DNA from: JAAFKA01 sp044348925
Lineage (GTDB): Bacteria; Bacteroidota; Bacteroidia; Cytophagales; Thermoflexibacteraceae
Assembly (NCBI GenBank): GCA_044348925.1
Contig: JBIKRY010000269.1
Coordinates: 1 to 6,642, forward strand
DNA length: 6,642 nt
Direction of reading: 5' to 3'
Shown here: positions 1-6,398 of the stretch, in pieces
Layout: the number at the start of each line of letters is the position of its first letter
How positions within the stretch are numbered: the stretch's first letter is position 1
Made by a program: the position numbers and the translations under genes
The notes under the pieces: model-generated
The model's database searches: none
What the model was told of the DNA's origin: nothing
What the model saw: the letters and a program-made list of their open reading frames with translations, nothing else

Positions 1-621
1 TGCCTCAATAATACTTTTTCTTAGTTCTGTTACAATGGTTGGCAATTTATTGGTGCCTATATGTGGGTGTGCATCTACCAAAATGTCTGTACTTGCCCCA
101 TTGGCGACAAAAATTTCCAAAATTCGCCGAAAATCTCCCCGTTTGGTTGCTCTTGTGTATAGTTTTCCGTCTGAATAAGTACCTGCACCACCTTCGCCAA
201 AACAATAATTAGACTCTGGATTTACTACTTCATCTTTGTTGATAGCAGCCAAATCTCGCCGTCTTTCTCGTACATCGCCACCTCTTTCCAATAAAATAGG
301 TTTAATTCCTAATTCTATTAGACGTAAAGCTGCAAACATTCCCGCAGGCCCTGCACCTATAATAATTGCTTGTGCTTGATTACTTACATTTGCATATTCT
401 TTTTTGTAGGTAATTAGCGGTGTTGGCAATTCATGAACAAAAATTTCTGCCTCCAAATGCACTTTTACTTGTTTGCTACGTGCATCAATAGAACGGCGAG
501 TCTGCCGAATAATAATCTCTGGCGACTCTGTTAAGCCTTGTTTTTGTAAGATAAATTTGCGAAAATTATCTGCATCGAAGGCTATTTCGGGGGTTAAAGT
601 TACTTGGAGTTGCGTATTCAT
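1..621 (-). CDS. FAD-dependent dehydrogenase, COG2509 type (3' end outside window)
   Basis: This is the N-terminal 207 residues of a probable cytoplasmic NAD(P)/FAD-dependent oxidoreductase. I translated it from the minus strand, from the ATG at 621-619 to the window edge, with no internal stop. Residues 1-80 form a small N-terminal domain rich in basic residues. The dinucleotide-binding Rossmann motif GAGPAG is at 89-94, and an acidic residue after the second strand (E112 in LLERG) should bind the FAD ribose. Then comes the strongly diagnostic stretch YCFGEGGAGTYSDGKLYTR (139-157), which I recognise from the uncharacterised FAD-dependent dehydrogenase family COG2509. Family members are usually a little over 500 residues, so roughly 60 percent is missing beyond the left edge. 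The substrate is unknown for the family. The gene lies 55 nt downstream of the ABC-type membrane protein gene on the same strand, so they probably share a transcript. An in-frame GTG directly precedes the ATG. I chose the ATG. Confidence 0.88.
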   Translation of the reverse strand, partial: MNTQLQVTLTPEIAFDADNFRKFILQKQGLTESPEIIIRQTRRSIDARSKQVKVHLEAEIFVHELPTPLITYKKEYANVSNQAQAIIIGAGPAGMFAALRLIELGIKPILLERGGDVRERRRDLAAINKDEVVNPESNYCFGEGGAGTYSDGKLYTRATKRGDFRRILEIFVANGASTDILVDAHPHIGTNKLPTIVTELRKSIIEA

Positions 622-676
622 CACAAAATCCGTTTTAAAGTTAAAAATTAAAAATCTTATTGTTATACTATTTACC

Positions 677-1552
677 TTACTTTTGGGCATATTTTTTCTC
701 AAAAGTTTCACTTACGCGGCTTGCAATATCTTTGATAGTTGCAAGTTTGGTAGTAGCATGTGGAATAAAATCAAATCCGTATGCAAAGCGTAAAATAATG
801 CCGTAGGAGGCAATAATATCTCCATAATTCAAATTTTCTGTTTTACAAATAATATAAATGCAAGTAATAATCATTATAAAAACAAATATTTCGAGCAAGC
901 CAAAATTATATGCTTCTAAAGTTGATTTTTCTATATTTAGTTTTCTTAATTCTGTAAAATAGAGTTGCTGTTTGTCTTTATCCTCACTTTCTATAATATC
1001 TACTTGGTTTTCGTATTGGTCATTTATTTTTTTGGTTACGGCTAATATTTTTTTGGAATAAAAATAATTTATCAGCAAAGATGGGAAAAAAATAACCAAA
1101 GAAACCACCAATAGTTTTACATTATAAAAATAAAGTAAAATACAAGCCCCAACTATAGAAATAATGCTATTGACCATAAAGGGCAAATCTGTTTCAAAAA
1201 AATCTACTACTTCAGTCATTAACTCCACTCTTGCTGTGGTCTTTGCTGTGCCAATGTTGTAATGTTTATGATTTTCAATAATTTCTAAGCTAAATTGTGT
1301 AAATAAATCGGTAAAGATTTTGGTGTCTTGTATCTTGCGATATACTGCAACGCCTTGCCAGCCAATATAACTAATGGCAAATGCCCAAATGCCAAAACCC
1401 TTATCATAAATAAAAGTATCTATCAAAAGCCCAACAGATGATGGAATAAGAAGATAAAAAGTTTCCTCGATTATATTGAGTGTATATACAAAAGCTATAG
1501 GATATTTATTTTTTTGCCAAATAATTTGTAATATTGTACGTTTGTAGCTCAT
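677..1552 (-). CDS. ABC exporter-like six-transmembrane protein without ATPase domain
   Basis: A 291-residue integral membrane protein resembling only the transmembrane half of an ABC exporter (the stand-alone family Pfam calls ABC_membrane_3; assigned from memory of the fold pattern). Likely helices, judged by hydrophobicity, lie near residues 18-46, 53-70, 124-142, 144-166, 216-236 and 243-262. Long polar helical stretches between them (about 72-120 and 167-215) fit the cytoplasmic extensions of exporter domains. There is no Walker A, no LSGGQ signature and no room for a nucleotide-binding domain; the protein stops at KKYAQK. The reading frame stays open upstream to a TTG at 1609, but the first ATG is at 1552 and starts MSYKRTILQII, the expected position before helix 1, so I chose it. 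It is the first gene of a likely two-gene unit with the FAD dehydrogenase. The ATPase partner, if any, is not in this window, and the transported substrate cannot be read from sequence. Confidence 0.8.
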   Translation of the reverse strand: MSYKRTILQIIWQKNKYPIAFVYTLNIIEETFYLLIPSSVGLLIDTFIYDKGFGIWAFAISYIGWQGVAVYRKIQDTKIFTDLFTQFSLEIIENHKHYNIGTAKTTARVELMTEVVDFFETDLPFMVNSIISIVGACILLYFYNVKLLVVSLVIFFPSLLINYFYSKKILAVTKKINDQYENQVDIIESEDKDKQQLYFTELRKLNIEKSTLEAYNFGLLEIFVFIMIITCIYIICKTENLNYGDIIASYGIILRFAYGFDFIPHATTKLATIKDIASRVSETFEKKYAQK

Positions 1553-1703
1553 AGCTGAAAAATAATTACATGGAAATAAATAGGTTAAAGGTATAAACAA
1601 AAAAAACAAAAGCTGGATTATTAGTTGATTTTATAATTAGTGCCTATTTTGCTGTTTCAAGTTTGTAAAAAGTGGGAAAATATAGTAATTATTTACGCAC
1701 TTG

Positions 1704-1734
1704 CAAATATAGGATTTATTTTTATTTCTTCTAA
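1704..1734 (-). promoter_or_regulatory. Candidate Bacteroidota-type promoter for the membrane protein gene
   Basis: On the minus strand, 1711-1704 reads TATATTTG, an exact match to the Bacteroidota -7 consensus TAnnTTTG. Twenty bases upstream is TTA (1734-1732), one base off the TTG core of the -33 element. It would give a 5' leader of about 150 nt before the ATG at 1552. The -7 match is exact, but the region is so AT-rich that chance matches are possible. Confidence 0.4.
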
Positions 1735-1762
1735 GTTGCATCATAATACATATAGGTTTTCC

Positions 1763-1791
1763 ACATAAAAATTAACAAGTAATTTTTATGT
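1763..1791. repeat. Perfect 12-bp inverted repeat (AT-rich hairpin)
   Basis: ACATAAAAATTA at 1763-1774 and its exact reverse complement TAATTTTTATGT at 1780-1791 are separated by the 5-nt loop ACAAG. It lies upstream of both divergent genes, so it is not a terminator for either. It could be a protein-binding site or simply cruciform-prone AT DNA. Confidence 0.7.
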
Positions 1792-1818
1792 AATTCAATG
1801 TATTTGTTTGCTAAATGA

Positions 1819-1860
1819 TGGAACACGGACACAGAACACACAGAATAACGCAGATTTTTT
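1819..1860. repeat. Degenerate ACACAGA-like tandem repeat patch
   Basis: The stretch reads as imperfect copies of a short unit: AACACGGA, CACAGAA, CACACAGAA and TAACGCAGAT, followed by a T-run. It resembles the CACAGAT/ACACGGAT-type short repeats that I recall as dispersed intergenic sequence in many environmental bacterial genomes. It is compositionally distinct from the surrounding AT-rich DNA. Function unknown. Confidence 0.45.
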
Positions 1861-1882
1861 ACTAATTTTTACTAAAAAATAG

Positions 1883-1901
1883 ATAAAAAATAATTTTTTA
1901 T
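1883..1901. repeat. AT-only palindrome of 19 bp
   Basis: ATAAAAAAT at 1883-1891 and ATTTTTTAT at 1893-1901 are exact reverse complements around a single A at 1892. Being A/T only, it has low information content and may be chance in this composition. Confidence 0.5.
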
Positions 1902-2004
1902 GTGGTCTATGTTATTAGGTGGTAAATAAAAATCTTGATACAGAAAACCTAATAATAATAGCAATACTTACATAGATTTACTTGTGTAATATATAACCCT
2001 TGCT

Positions 2005-2017
2005 ATGCAACTTGCAT
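2005..2017. promoter_or_regulatory. Operator-like palindrome upstream of the helicase gene
   Basis: ATGCAA and TTGCAT are exact reverse complements around one C, centred 52 nt before the helicase ATG. The 9-mer ATGCAACTT that starts here also occurs in inverted orientation at 1741-1733, next to the candidate leftward promoter. The position suits an operator for the divergent genes, but no protein is implied by the sequence. Confidence 0.35.
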
Positions 2018-2062
2018 TACTTAAAATTTTTTGGACAATTTTAGTGAAAATTTAGATACATT

Positions 2063-3316
2063 ATGAAATTTGAAGATTATCGTATTGCCGACAATATTAA
2101 GCAAAGTTTAGCCGAATTAGGTTTTAAACGTCCTACAGATATACAATTTAAGTCTATTCCTCCCATTTTGCGGGGCGAAGATGTGCTTGCTATTGCACAA
2201 ACAGGCACAGGCAAAACGGCTGCATTTGCCATTCCTGTTATCCAATTATTGCAACAACGCATCAAAGAAAAAGAAGCAGGCGAAATCAAATGTTTGGTAA
2301 TGTTGCCAACCAGAGAATTAGCTATCCAAATAGCAGGAGTTTTTGAAAGTTTGGCACAATATACCAAACTCAATATTCTGTGCCTACATGGAGGCGTAGA
2401 ACAAGCCGCACAAATAGCAAATTTGGAACGTGGAATAGATGTATTGATAGCAACCCCAGGTAGAATGTTTGATTTGGTAAGCCAAAAATACATAAAACTA
2501 ACTAAAGTAGAGATTTTAATTTTAGATGAAGCAGACCAAATGTTAGATTTGGGATTTTACAAAGATATTCAAGATGTTATAAAATTTTTGCCAAAAATAC
2601 ACCAAACTTTGTTTTTTTCGGCAACTATCGACACCCATATCAAAGATTTAGCCTATTCTATTGTTCGAAATCCAATTCGTATTCAAATTTCGCCAAAAGA
2701 TAGAGTTTCCAAAAATATTACCCATTCGGTTGCTTTTATTGAACCAGACGACAAACGTGCTTTTTTGGAAAGAATCGTAAAAGAACAACCAAATAGCAAA
2801 ATATTAGTGTTTGTGCGTACAAAGGTACGTGCCGAAAGAGTGGCAGCAGCAATGGCAAGGGTGCAAATAGAAACCCTCACGATGCATGGTGGCAAAGAAC
2901 AAGAAGACAGATTGACAGCGATGAACAGTTTTAGAGATGGCAGTGTAAAAATGTTGATAGCTACAGATTTGAGTGCCAGAGGAATTGATATTCCGAATGT
3001 GGATTATGTAGTAAATTATGATTTGCCTGAACTTAGCGAAAATTATGTGCATAGAATAGGACGAACAGGACGAGGAGTGCAGAAAGGTTTTGCTGTGTCG
3101 TTTTGTAGTGAGGAAGAAAAACCTTTGTTAAAAGAAATTGAAAAATATTTGGAAAAACCTATTACCGTGTTAGAAATTGCAGACAAAGATTATACAGAAA
3201 CTATAGATTTTTCTGATGACCACGACAGTAATTGGAAAAAATTGTTGAAAGACGCAGAAATAGAAGCTAACAAGAAAAATTTTAAACCGTCTTCGTCCAA
3301 AAAGAAACGAAAATAA
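2063..3316 (+). CDS. DEAD-box RNA helicase, RhlE-like
   Basis: A complete 417-residue ATP-dependent RNA helicase, expected in the cytoplasm and acting in RNA or ribosome remodelling. All canonical motifs are present in order: the Q motif around GFKRPTDIQ (20-28), Walker A AQTGTGKT (45-52), PTRELA (82-87), GG (110-111), TPGR (131-134), DEAD (155-158), SAT (186-188), VFVRTK (249-254), TDLSARGIDIP (301-311) and HRIGRTGR (330-337). The two RecA-like domains span about 1-205 and 215-370. The C-terminal tail from about 385 is charged and ends in a basic SSKKKRK, typical of the short RNA-binding tails of RhlE-type proteins, with no extra folded domain. The ATG at 2063 places the Q motif at the usual distance from the N-terminus. 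The caspase lipoprotein gene begins 47 nt downstream in the same direction, so read-through is possible though no functional link is evident. The specific subfamily is less certain than the DEAD-box assignment. Confidence 0.95.
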   Translation: MKFEDYRIADNIKQSLAELGFKRPTDIQFKSIPPILRGEDVLAIAQTGTGKTAAFAIPVIQLLQQRIKEKEAGEIKCLVMLPTRELAIQIAGVFESLAQYTKLNILCLHGGVEQAAQIANLERGIDVLIATPGRMFDLVSQKYIKLTKVEILILDEADQMLDLGFYKDIQDVIKFLPKIHQTLFFSATIDTHIKDLAYSIVRNPIRIQISPKDRVSKNITHSVAFIEPDDKRAFLERIVKEQPNSKILVFVRTKVRAERVAAAMARVQIETLTMHGGKEQEDRLTAMNSFRDGSVKMLIATDLSARGIDIPNVDYVVNYDLPELSENYVHRIGRTGRGVQKGFAVSFCSEEEKPLLKEIEKYLEKPITVLEIADKDYTETIDFSDDHDSNWKKLLKDAEIEANKKNFKPSSSKKKRK

Positions 3317-3363
3317 ATTAAAAAATGTGGAGCATATAAAATTTCTATTTTACCAATAACAAT

Positions 3364-4941
3364 ATGAAAAAAATAAATTTGCTATTTTATTTTGTGTTTC
3401 TTTTATTTTGTTTGGTGGCTTGTGATACAAAAACACAAGAACAAAACGAAAATAACAGTAATACAGGCTTGAGAGGTTTGGAAAATCCTGCATCAGGTGG
3501 CACTTTGCACGCCGTTTTGGTGATGGTAGATGCACGTGCCAATGACCCAATTTCGCAAAGTATTCGTGTAGATTTGACCAACATGACGCAATGGCTCGAT
3601 GTATTGGAAAAACGAAATATTGTAAAAGTACAAAAAACTCTTATTCGTGGCGACAAAGCTACGTTGGCAAATATAAAAAAAACCTTGACAAGTTTGCAAA
3701 GTTCTCCTAATGATATGCTACTTTTTTATTTTTCGGGACACGGTGGTATGGAAAATGGCGAAACTTTTATCAATACGCATGACGATAAATTTTTCTTCCG
3801 AAAAGATTTAACAGCCTTATTACAACAAAAACAAGGACGACTACGCATAGCCATTACAGATGCTTGTAGCAATGATATTGATGGTTTTGTGGCATCACGT
3901 AGCCTAAGCAGAACTTCTAAGTCGGCAAATGGCGAATTTGATGAGGCTTATCGAAAACTTTTTTACCAATACGAAGGTTTATTGGATATTGCAGCCTCCA
4001 GCAAAGGAGAATATGCGTTTTCTACAGATGATTTGGGCGGATTTTTTACCCATTATTTTGTCAAAGAAGGATTACTAAAAAACCCTGAAGGTGGTTGGGA
4101 AGCAATTTTTGAGAAAGCAAAAGACCGTACTATTCAAATGTTTAACCGTATGCCCGACCAAGATAAACGAGAATTGGCACAGCAAGGCATTAATTCACAA
4201 ACTCCAATAGCTTATCAATTACCAAAAACTATTGAAGAAATAGTAGAAACCGAAGACCAAAATAAAATAATTACACCACCTGTAGCTGATGGTGCAATAA
4301 AAATTGTAAATAACACTACCAAAAATATTGTTTTTTATGTAGATAATAATGCACCTGATGCCGAATGGCGTGCCGATAAACTACAAAAAATGCAAGTAGA
4401 TGCCAAACAAACTACCAGCATTACACAAAATAATGCAACAATAACTTTTAGAAAATCTGACAAAGATATTTATTATGACCTCGAAAAAGGTACATTTTTC
4501 TTTGAATTAGACGAACACAATAGCATAGATTTGTTTAGCGAAGTGGATAAAACCGACAAAAGTTATGCAATAAATTATAATGAAATGTTAAGTAATGGAA
4601 CTTGGGCATGGGAAAATACAGATGGGACAGAAGTTACTACAGATTTTAAAAGCACAGGAGATTTTGTAGATACCTACAACAGTGGCGAAATTACTGAAGG
4701 CACTTGGAAAATTACCACAGAAAACCTAAAAGGTACAAATACCAGCCTTTTACATTTTACTATACCAACCGAAGACGGTGGCAAATATACAATGACATAC
4801 GCCTTAAGTACCGAAGACGGGGCATCAGCTATGCAATTAGTATTTGTACGTGCAGTGGAAAATGGCGAAAAAATTAGCTATAAACAAATGTTGGCAGACA
4901 ACGAAGATTTTAATCCTGTAATGGTTTTATATCGTAAATAA
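3364..4941 (+). CDS. Caspase-like (peptidase C14) lipoprotein with beta-rich C-terminus
   Basis: A 525-residue predicted lipoprotein. The N-terminus has two lysines, a hydrophobic stretch (5-18) and a lipobox LVAC with lipidated Cys20, followed by a low-complexity Asn/Gln/Glu linker (21-35). Residues about 47-280 look like a caspase-hemoglobinase fold: a first strand LHAVLVMVD (48-56), then LLFYFSGHGG with the catalytic His126, then RIAITDACSN with the catalytic Cys168, then AASSKGEYAFS (210-220) and GGFFTHYFV (225-233), matching the family's late GxFT element. Both dyad residues are intact, so it is probably an active cysteine peptidase outside the inner membrane. Residues about 308-390 and 405-525 are beta-rich. 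The last part begins NGTWAWENTDG and has a second GTW at 446-448, reminiscent of lipocalin-like domains; that is inference. The alpha/beta hydrolase follows after 7 nt, implying translational coupling. Substrate, cleavage specificity and biological role cannot be read from the sequence. Confidence 0.85.
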   Translation: MKKINLLFYFVFLLFCLVACDTKTQEQNENNSNTGLRGLENPASGGTLHAVLVMVDARANDPISQSIRVDLTNMTQWLDVLEKRNIVKVQKTLIRGDKATLANIKKTLTSLQSSPNDMLLFYFSGHGGMENGETFINTHDDKFFFRKDLTALLQQKQGRLRIAITDACSNDIDGFVASRSLSRTSKSANGEFDEAYRKLFYQYEGLLDIAASSKGEYAFSTDDLGGFFTHYFVKEGLLKNPEGGWEAIFEKAKDRTIQMFNRMPDQDKRELAQQGINSQTPIAYQLPKTIEEIVETEDQNKIITPPVADGAIKIVNNTTKNIVFYVDNNAPDAEWRADKLQKMQVDAKQTTSITQNNATITFRKSDKDIYYDLEKGTFFFELDEHNSIDLFSEVDKTDKSYAINYNEMLSNGTWAWENTDGTEVTTDFKSTGDFVDTYNSGEITEGTWKITTENLKGTNTSLLHFTIPTEDGGKYTMTYALSTEDGASAMQLVFVRAVENGEKISYKQMLADNEDFNPVMVLYRK

Positions 4942-4948
4942 TTGAGCA

Positions 4949-5743
4949 ATGAGAAAACTATTTTATTTGTTTCCAACAGGTTTTTTGGTATATGGTGCAA
5001 TTTGTGGAGCATATTATTTTTTGCAAGACAAAATAATATTTCACCCTGTCAAAACTCCTGAAAATTATCAATATCCTTTTAAGGTAAATTTTACAGAACA
5101 TAATCTGATTACAAAGGATAATGTAAAGATTAATATGGTTTGGTTAAAAGCCAATAATCCAAAAGGTATTATTGTGTATTGTCATGGCAATGCAGATAAT
5201 ATAGACCGTTGGGGACAAATAGCAGAAAGACTTATTCCAAATGGTTACGATATTTTGGTGTATGATTATAGAAGTTTTGGCAAGAGTACAGGCACTTTGT
5301 CCGAAAGTACCTTGTTTTCTGATGCACAAATGATTTATGATTTTGCAAAACAACACTATGAACCAAGCAAAATTATTTTATATGGCAGGTCTTTAGGTAC
5401 AGGAGTGGCAACCAAAATAGCAGCTACCAATCCCGCAAAACATTTGATTTTGGAAACCCCGTATTTTAGTATGTTGGAGATGAGTAATCGGTATGCAAAT
5501 TGGTTGCCAACAGAAATAATTTTACAATATCCTCTTCGCACAGATTTACACCTTGTGCAGGTGCAATGCCCTATTACTATTTTTCATGGTACAGAAGACG
5601 AAGTAGTACCTTATGAATCGGGTTTGCAACTAAAACCCCTATTGAAAAAACAAGATGAATTTGTTACGATTGTAGATGGTATGCACGGAAATTTGGAATT
5701 ATATGAGGAATACCAAACTAAAATTAGACAGTTATTGGAATGA
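4949..5743 (+). CDS. Membrane-anchored alpha/beta hydrolase (ABHD17/Bem46-like)
   Basis: A 264-residue serine hydrolase. Residues 4-25 are hydrophobic after MRK, giving an uncleaved N-terminal anchor or signal, so the enzyme probably sits at the membrane. The LQDKIIFHP motif (25-33) after the anchor is typical of this branch of the superfamily. The oxyanion-region motif CHGNADN is at 78-84, the nucleophile elbow GRSLG at 146-150 with Ser148, the acid in HGTEDEVVP at 213-221 with Asp217, and the catalytic His246 in GMHGN (244-248). The catalytic triad is therefore complete and length fits the family. Likely an esterase, thioesterase or lipase-type hydrolase; the substrate is unknown. It starts 7 nt after the stop of the caspase lipoprotein, which strongly suggests one operon. 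Eukaryotic relatives include protein depalmitoylases, but that activity should not be assumed here. Confidence 0.9.
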   Translation: MRKLFYLFPTGFLVYGAICGAYYFLQDKIIFHPVKTPENYQYPFKVNFTEHNLITKDNVKINMVWLKANNPKGIIVYCHGNADNIDRWGQIAERLIPNGYDILVYDYRSFGKSTGTLSESTLFSDAQMIYDFAKQHYEPSKIILYGRSLGTGVATKIAATNPAKHLILETPYFSMLEMSNRYANWLPTEIILQYPLRTDLHLVQVQCPITIFHGTEDEVVPYESGLQLKPLLKKQDEFVTIVDGMHGNLELYEEYQTKIRQLLE

Positions 5744-5765
5744 ATCTAAGTGATTTGTACCACAG

Positions 5766-5880
5766 CCTTTAGGGTGCAAGGTCGTTGCAACATTGCACGA
5801 ATACCTACAAAATACTACTACTATTAGAAATTTTACCAAGTTTACTTTGCAAATTTATCAAAAACCTTGCACCCTAAAGG
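5766..5880. repeat. Long inverted repeat: 17-bp perfect arms, 81-nt spacer
   Basis: CCTTTAGGGTGCAAGGT at 5766-5782 is the exact reverse complement of ACCTTGCACCCTAAAGG at 5864-5880. The arms enclose 81 nt (5783-5863). The right arm also lies in a local hairpin, TGCACC (5868-5873), loop CTAAA, GGTGCA (5879-5884). It starts 22 nt after the hydrolase stop and ends 58 nt before the thioesterase ATG. No T-run follows, so it is not a standard terminator. Its CCTTTAGG/CCTAAAGG core is shared with the three repeats at the right end of the window. Confidence 0.85.
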
Positions 5881-5938
5881 TGCAGTATATTCTACGAAAA
5901 TTATATTAATTACTTATTTTTCTAATTTAAATATATTT

Positions 5939-6361
5939 ATGAGTATTTTCAAAAATATTGCAACACCCGAATCACTGAATGCCAATGCAGTTGGCAATAT
6001 GACAAATCATATAGGCATTGAATTTACAGAGGTTGGTGCAGATTATCTTTGTGCCAAAATGCCTGTTGATAACCGTACCAAACAACCTTTTGGCTTGTTA
6101 CATGGTGGGGCATCGGTGGTATTAGCCGAAACTTTGGGAAGTATAGCTGCTAATTTGGTAGTAGATAATAGCAAACAATATTGTGTAGGATTAGATATTA
6201 ATGCCAATCATTTGAAAAGTGTGCAGGGAGGTTTTGTCTATGGCAAAACTACAGCTTTGCATATTGGACGAAGTACACAAGTTTGGGAAATTAAAATAAC
6301 AGACGAAAAAAATAATTTAATTTGTATAAGTAGATTAACAGTAGCAGTAGTAACTATCTAA
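5939..6361 (+). CDS. menI: Hotdog-fold acyl-CoA thioesterase, YdiI/MenI-like
   Basis: A 140-residue cytoplasmic thioesterase of the PaaI/YdiI hotdog family, closely resembling E. coli YdiI (136 residues as I recall), the 1,4-dihydroxy-2-naphthoyl-CoA hydrolase of menaquinone synthesis. Shared signatures are MPVDNRTKQPFGLLHGGASV (41-60), with the substrate-binding HGG at 55-57, the catalytic Glu64 in VVLAETLGS, VGLDINANHLKS (83-94), QVWEIKI (114-120) with DEK at 122-124, and a final SRLTVAVV. The hotdog helix and strands are all present, so the gene looks intact. The frame stays open upstream to a TTG at 5867, but that start lies inside an inverted-repeat arm and adds 24 residues absent from the family; the ATG at 5939 matches YdiI's N-terminus. 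No menaquinone genes are adjacent, so a role on other acyl-CoA substrates is possible. The gene is flanked on both sides by CCTAAAGG-core repeats. Confidence 0.9.
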   Translation: MSIFKNIATPESLNANAVGNMTNHIGIEFTEVGADYLCAKMPVDNRTKQPFGLLHGGASVVLAETLGSIAANLVVDNSKQYCVGLDINANHLKSVQGGFVYGKTTALHIGRSTQVWEIKITDEKNNLICISRLTVAVVTI

Positions 6362-6373
6362 TGTGGTGCGTAT

Positions 6374-6398
6374 CCGTATATTCGCCTTTAGGCGAATA
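6374..6398 (+). repeat. Palindromic repeat copy 1 (CCGTATATTCGCC type)
   Basis: CCGTATA followed by a stem-loop: TATTCGCC (6379-6386), loop TTTA, GGCGAATA (6391-6398), an 8-bp perfect stem. It begins 12 nt after the thioesterase stop, so it would form a 3' hairpin on that transcript. It is followed by an A-rich rather than T-rich run, so a classical intrinsic terminator is unlikely. Similarity to copy 2 seems to continue weakly downstream through an ATAAAAA stretch. Confidence 0.85.

Larger units (their letters stand above)
1553..2062. other. Gene-free divergent intergenic region
   Basis: About 510 bp between the start codons of the minus-strand membrane protein and the plus-strand helicase. 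I see no convincing coding frame. It is very AT-rich and holds a candidate Bacteroidota-type promoter facing left, a perfect 12-bp inverted repeat, a patch of degenerate ACACAGA-like repeats, an AT palindrome at 1883-1901, and a GC-containing palindrome at 2005-2017 near the helicase start. Promoters for both flanking units must lie here. Confidence 0.8.

Noticed and set aside
473..793. Open frame of 106 codons on the plus strand
   Set aside because: It runs antisense through the start of the FAD dehydrogenase and the end of the membrane protein gene, both well supported. It has no recognisable domain.
1553..1609. TTG start at 1609 extending the membrane protein by 19 residues
   Set aside because: The extension is hydrophobic and Phe-rich with no family precedent, and the first ATG at 1552 fits the usual N-terminus before helix 1.
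2077..2493. Open frame of 138 codons on the minus strand inside the helicase gene
   Set aside because: It is antisense to the motif-rich part of a clear DEAD-box helicase. The Cys/Ser/Ile-rich product looks like a shadow translation.
5867..5938. TTG start at 5867 extending the thioesterase by 24 residues
   Set aside because: It falls inside the right arm of the inverted repeat, and the YdiI-like N-terminus begins at the ATG at 5939.
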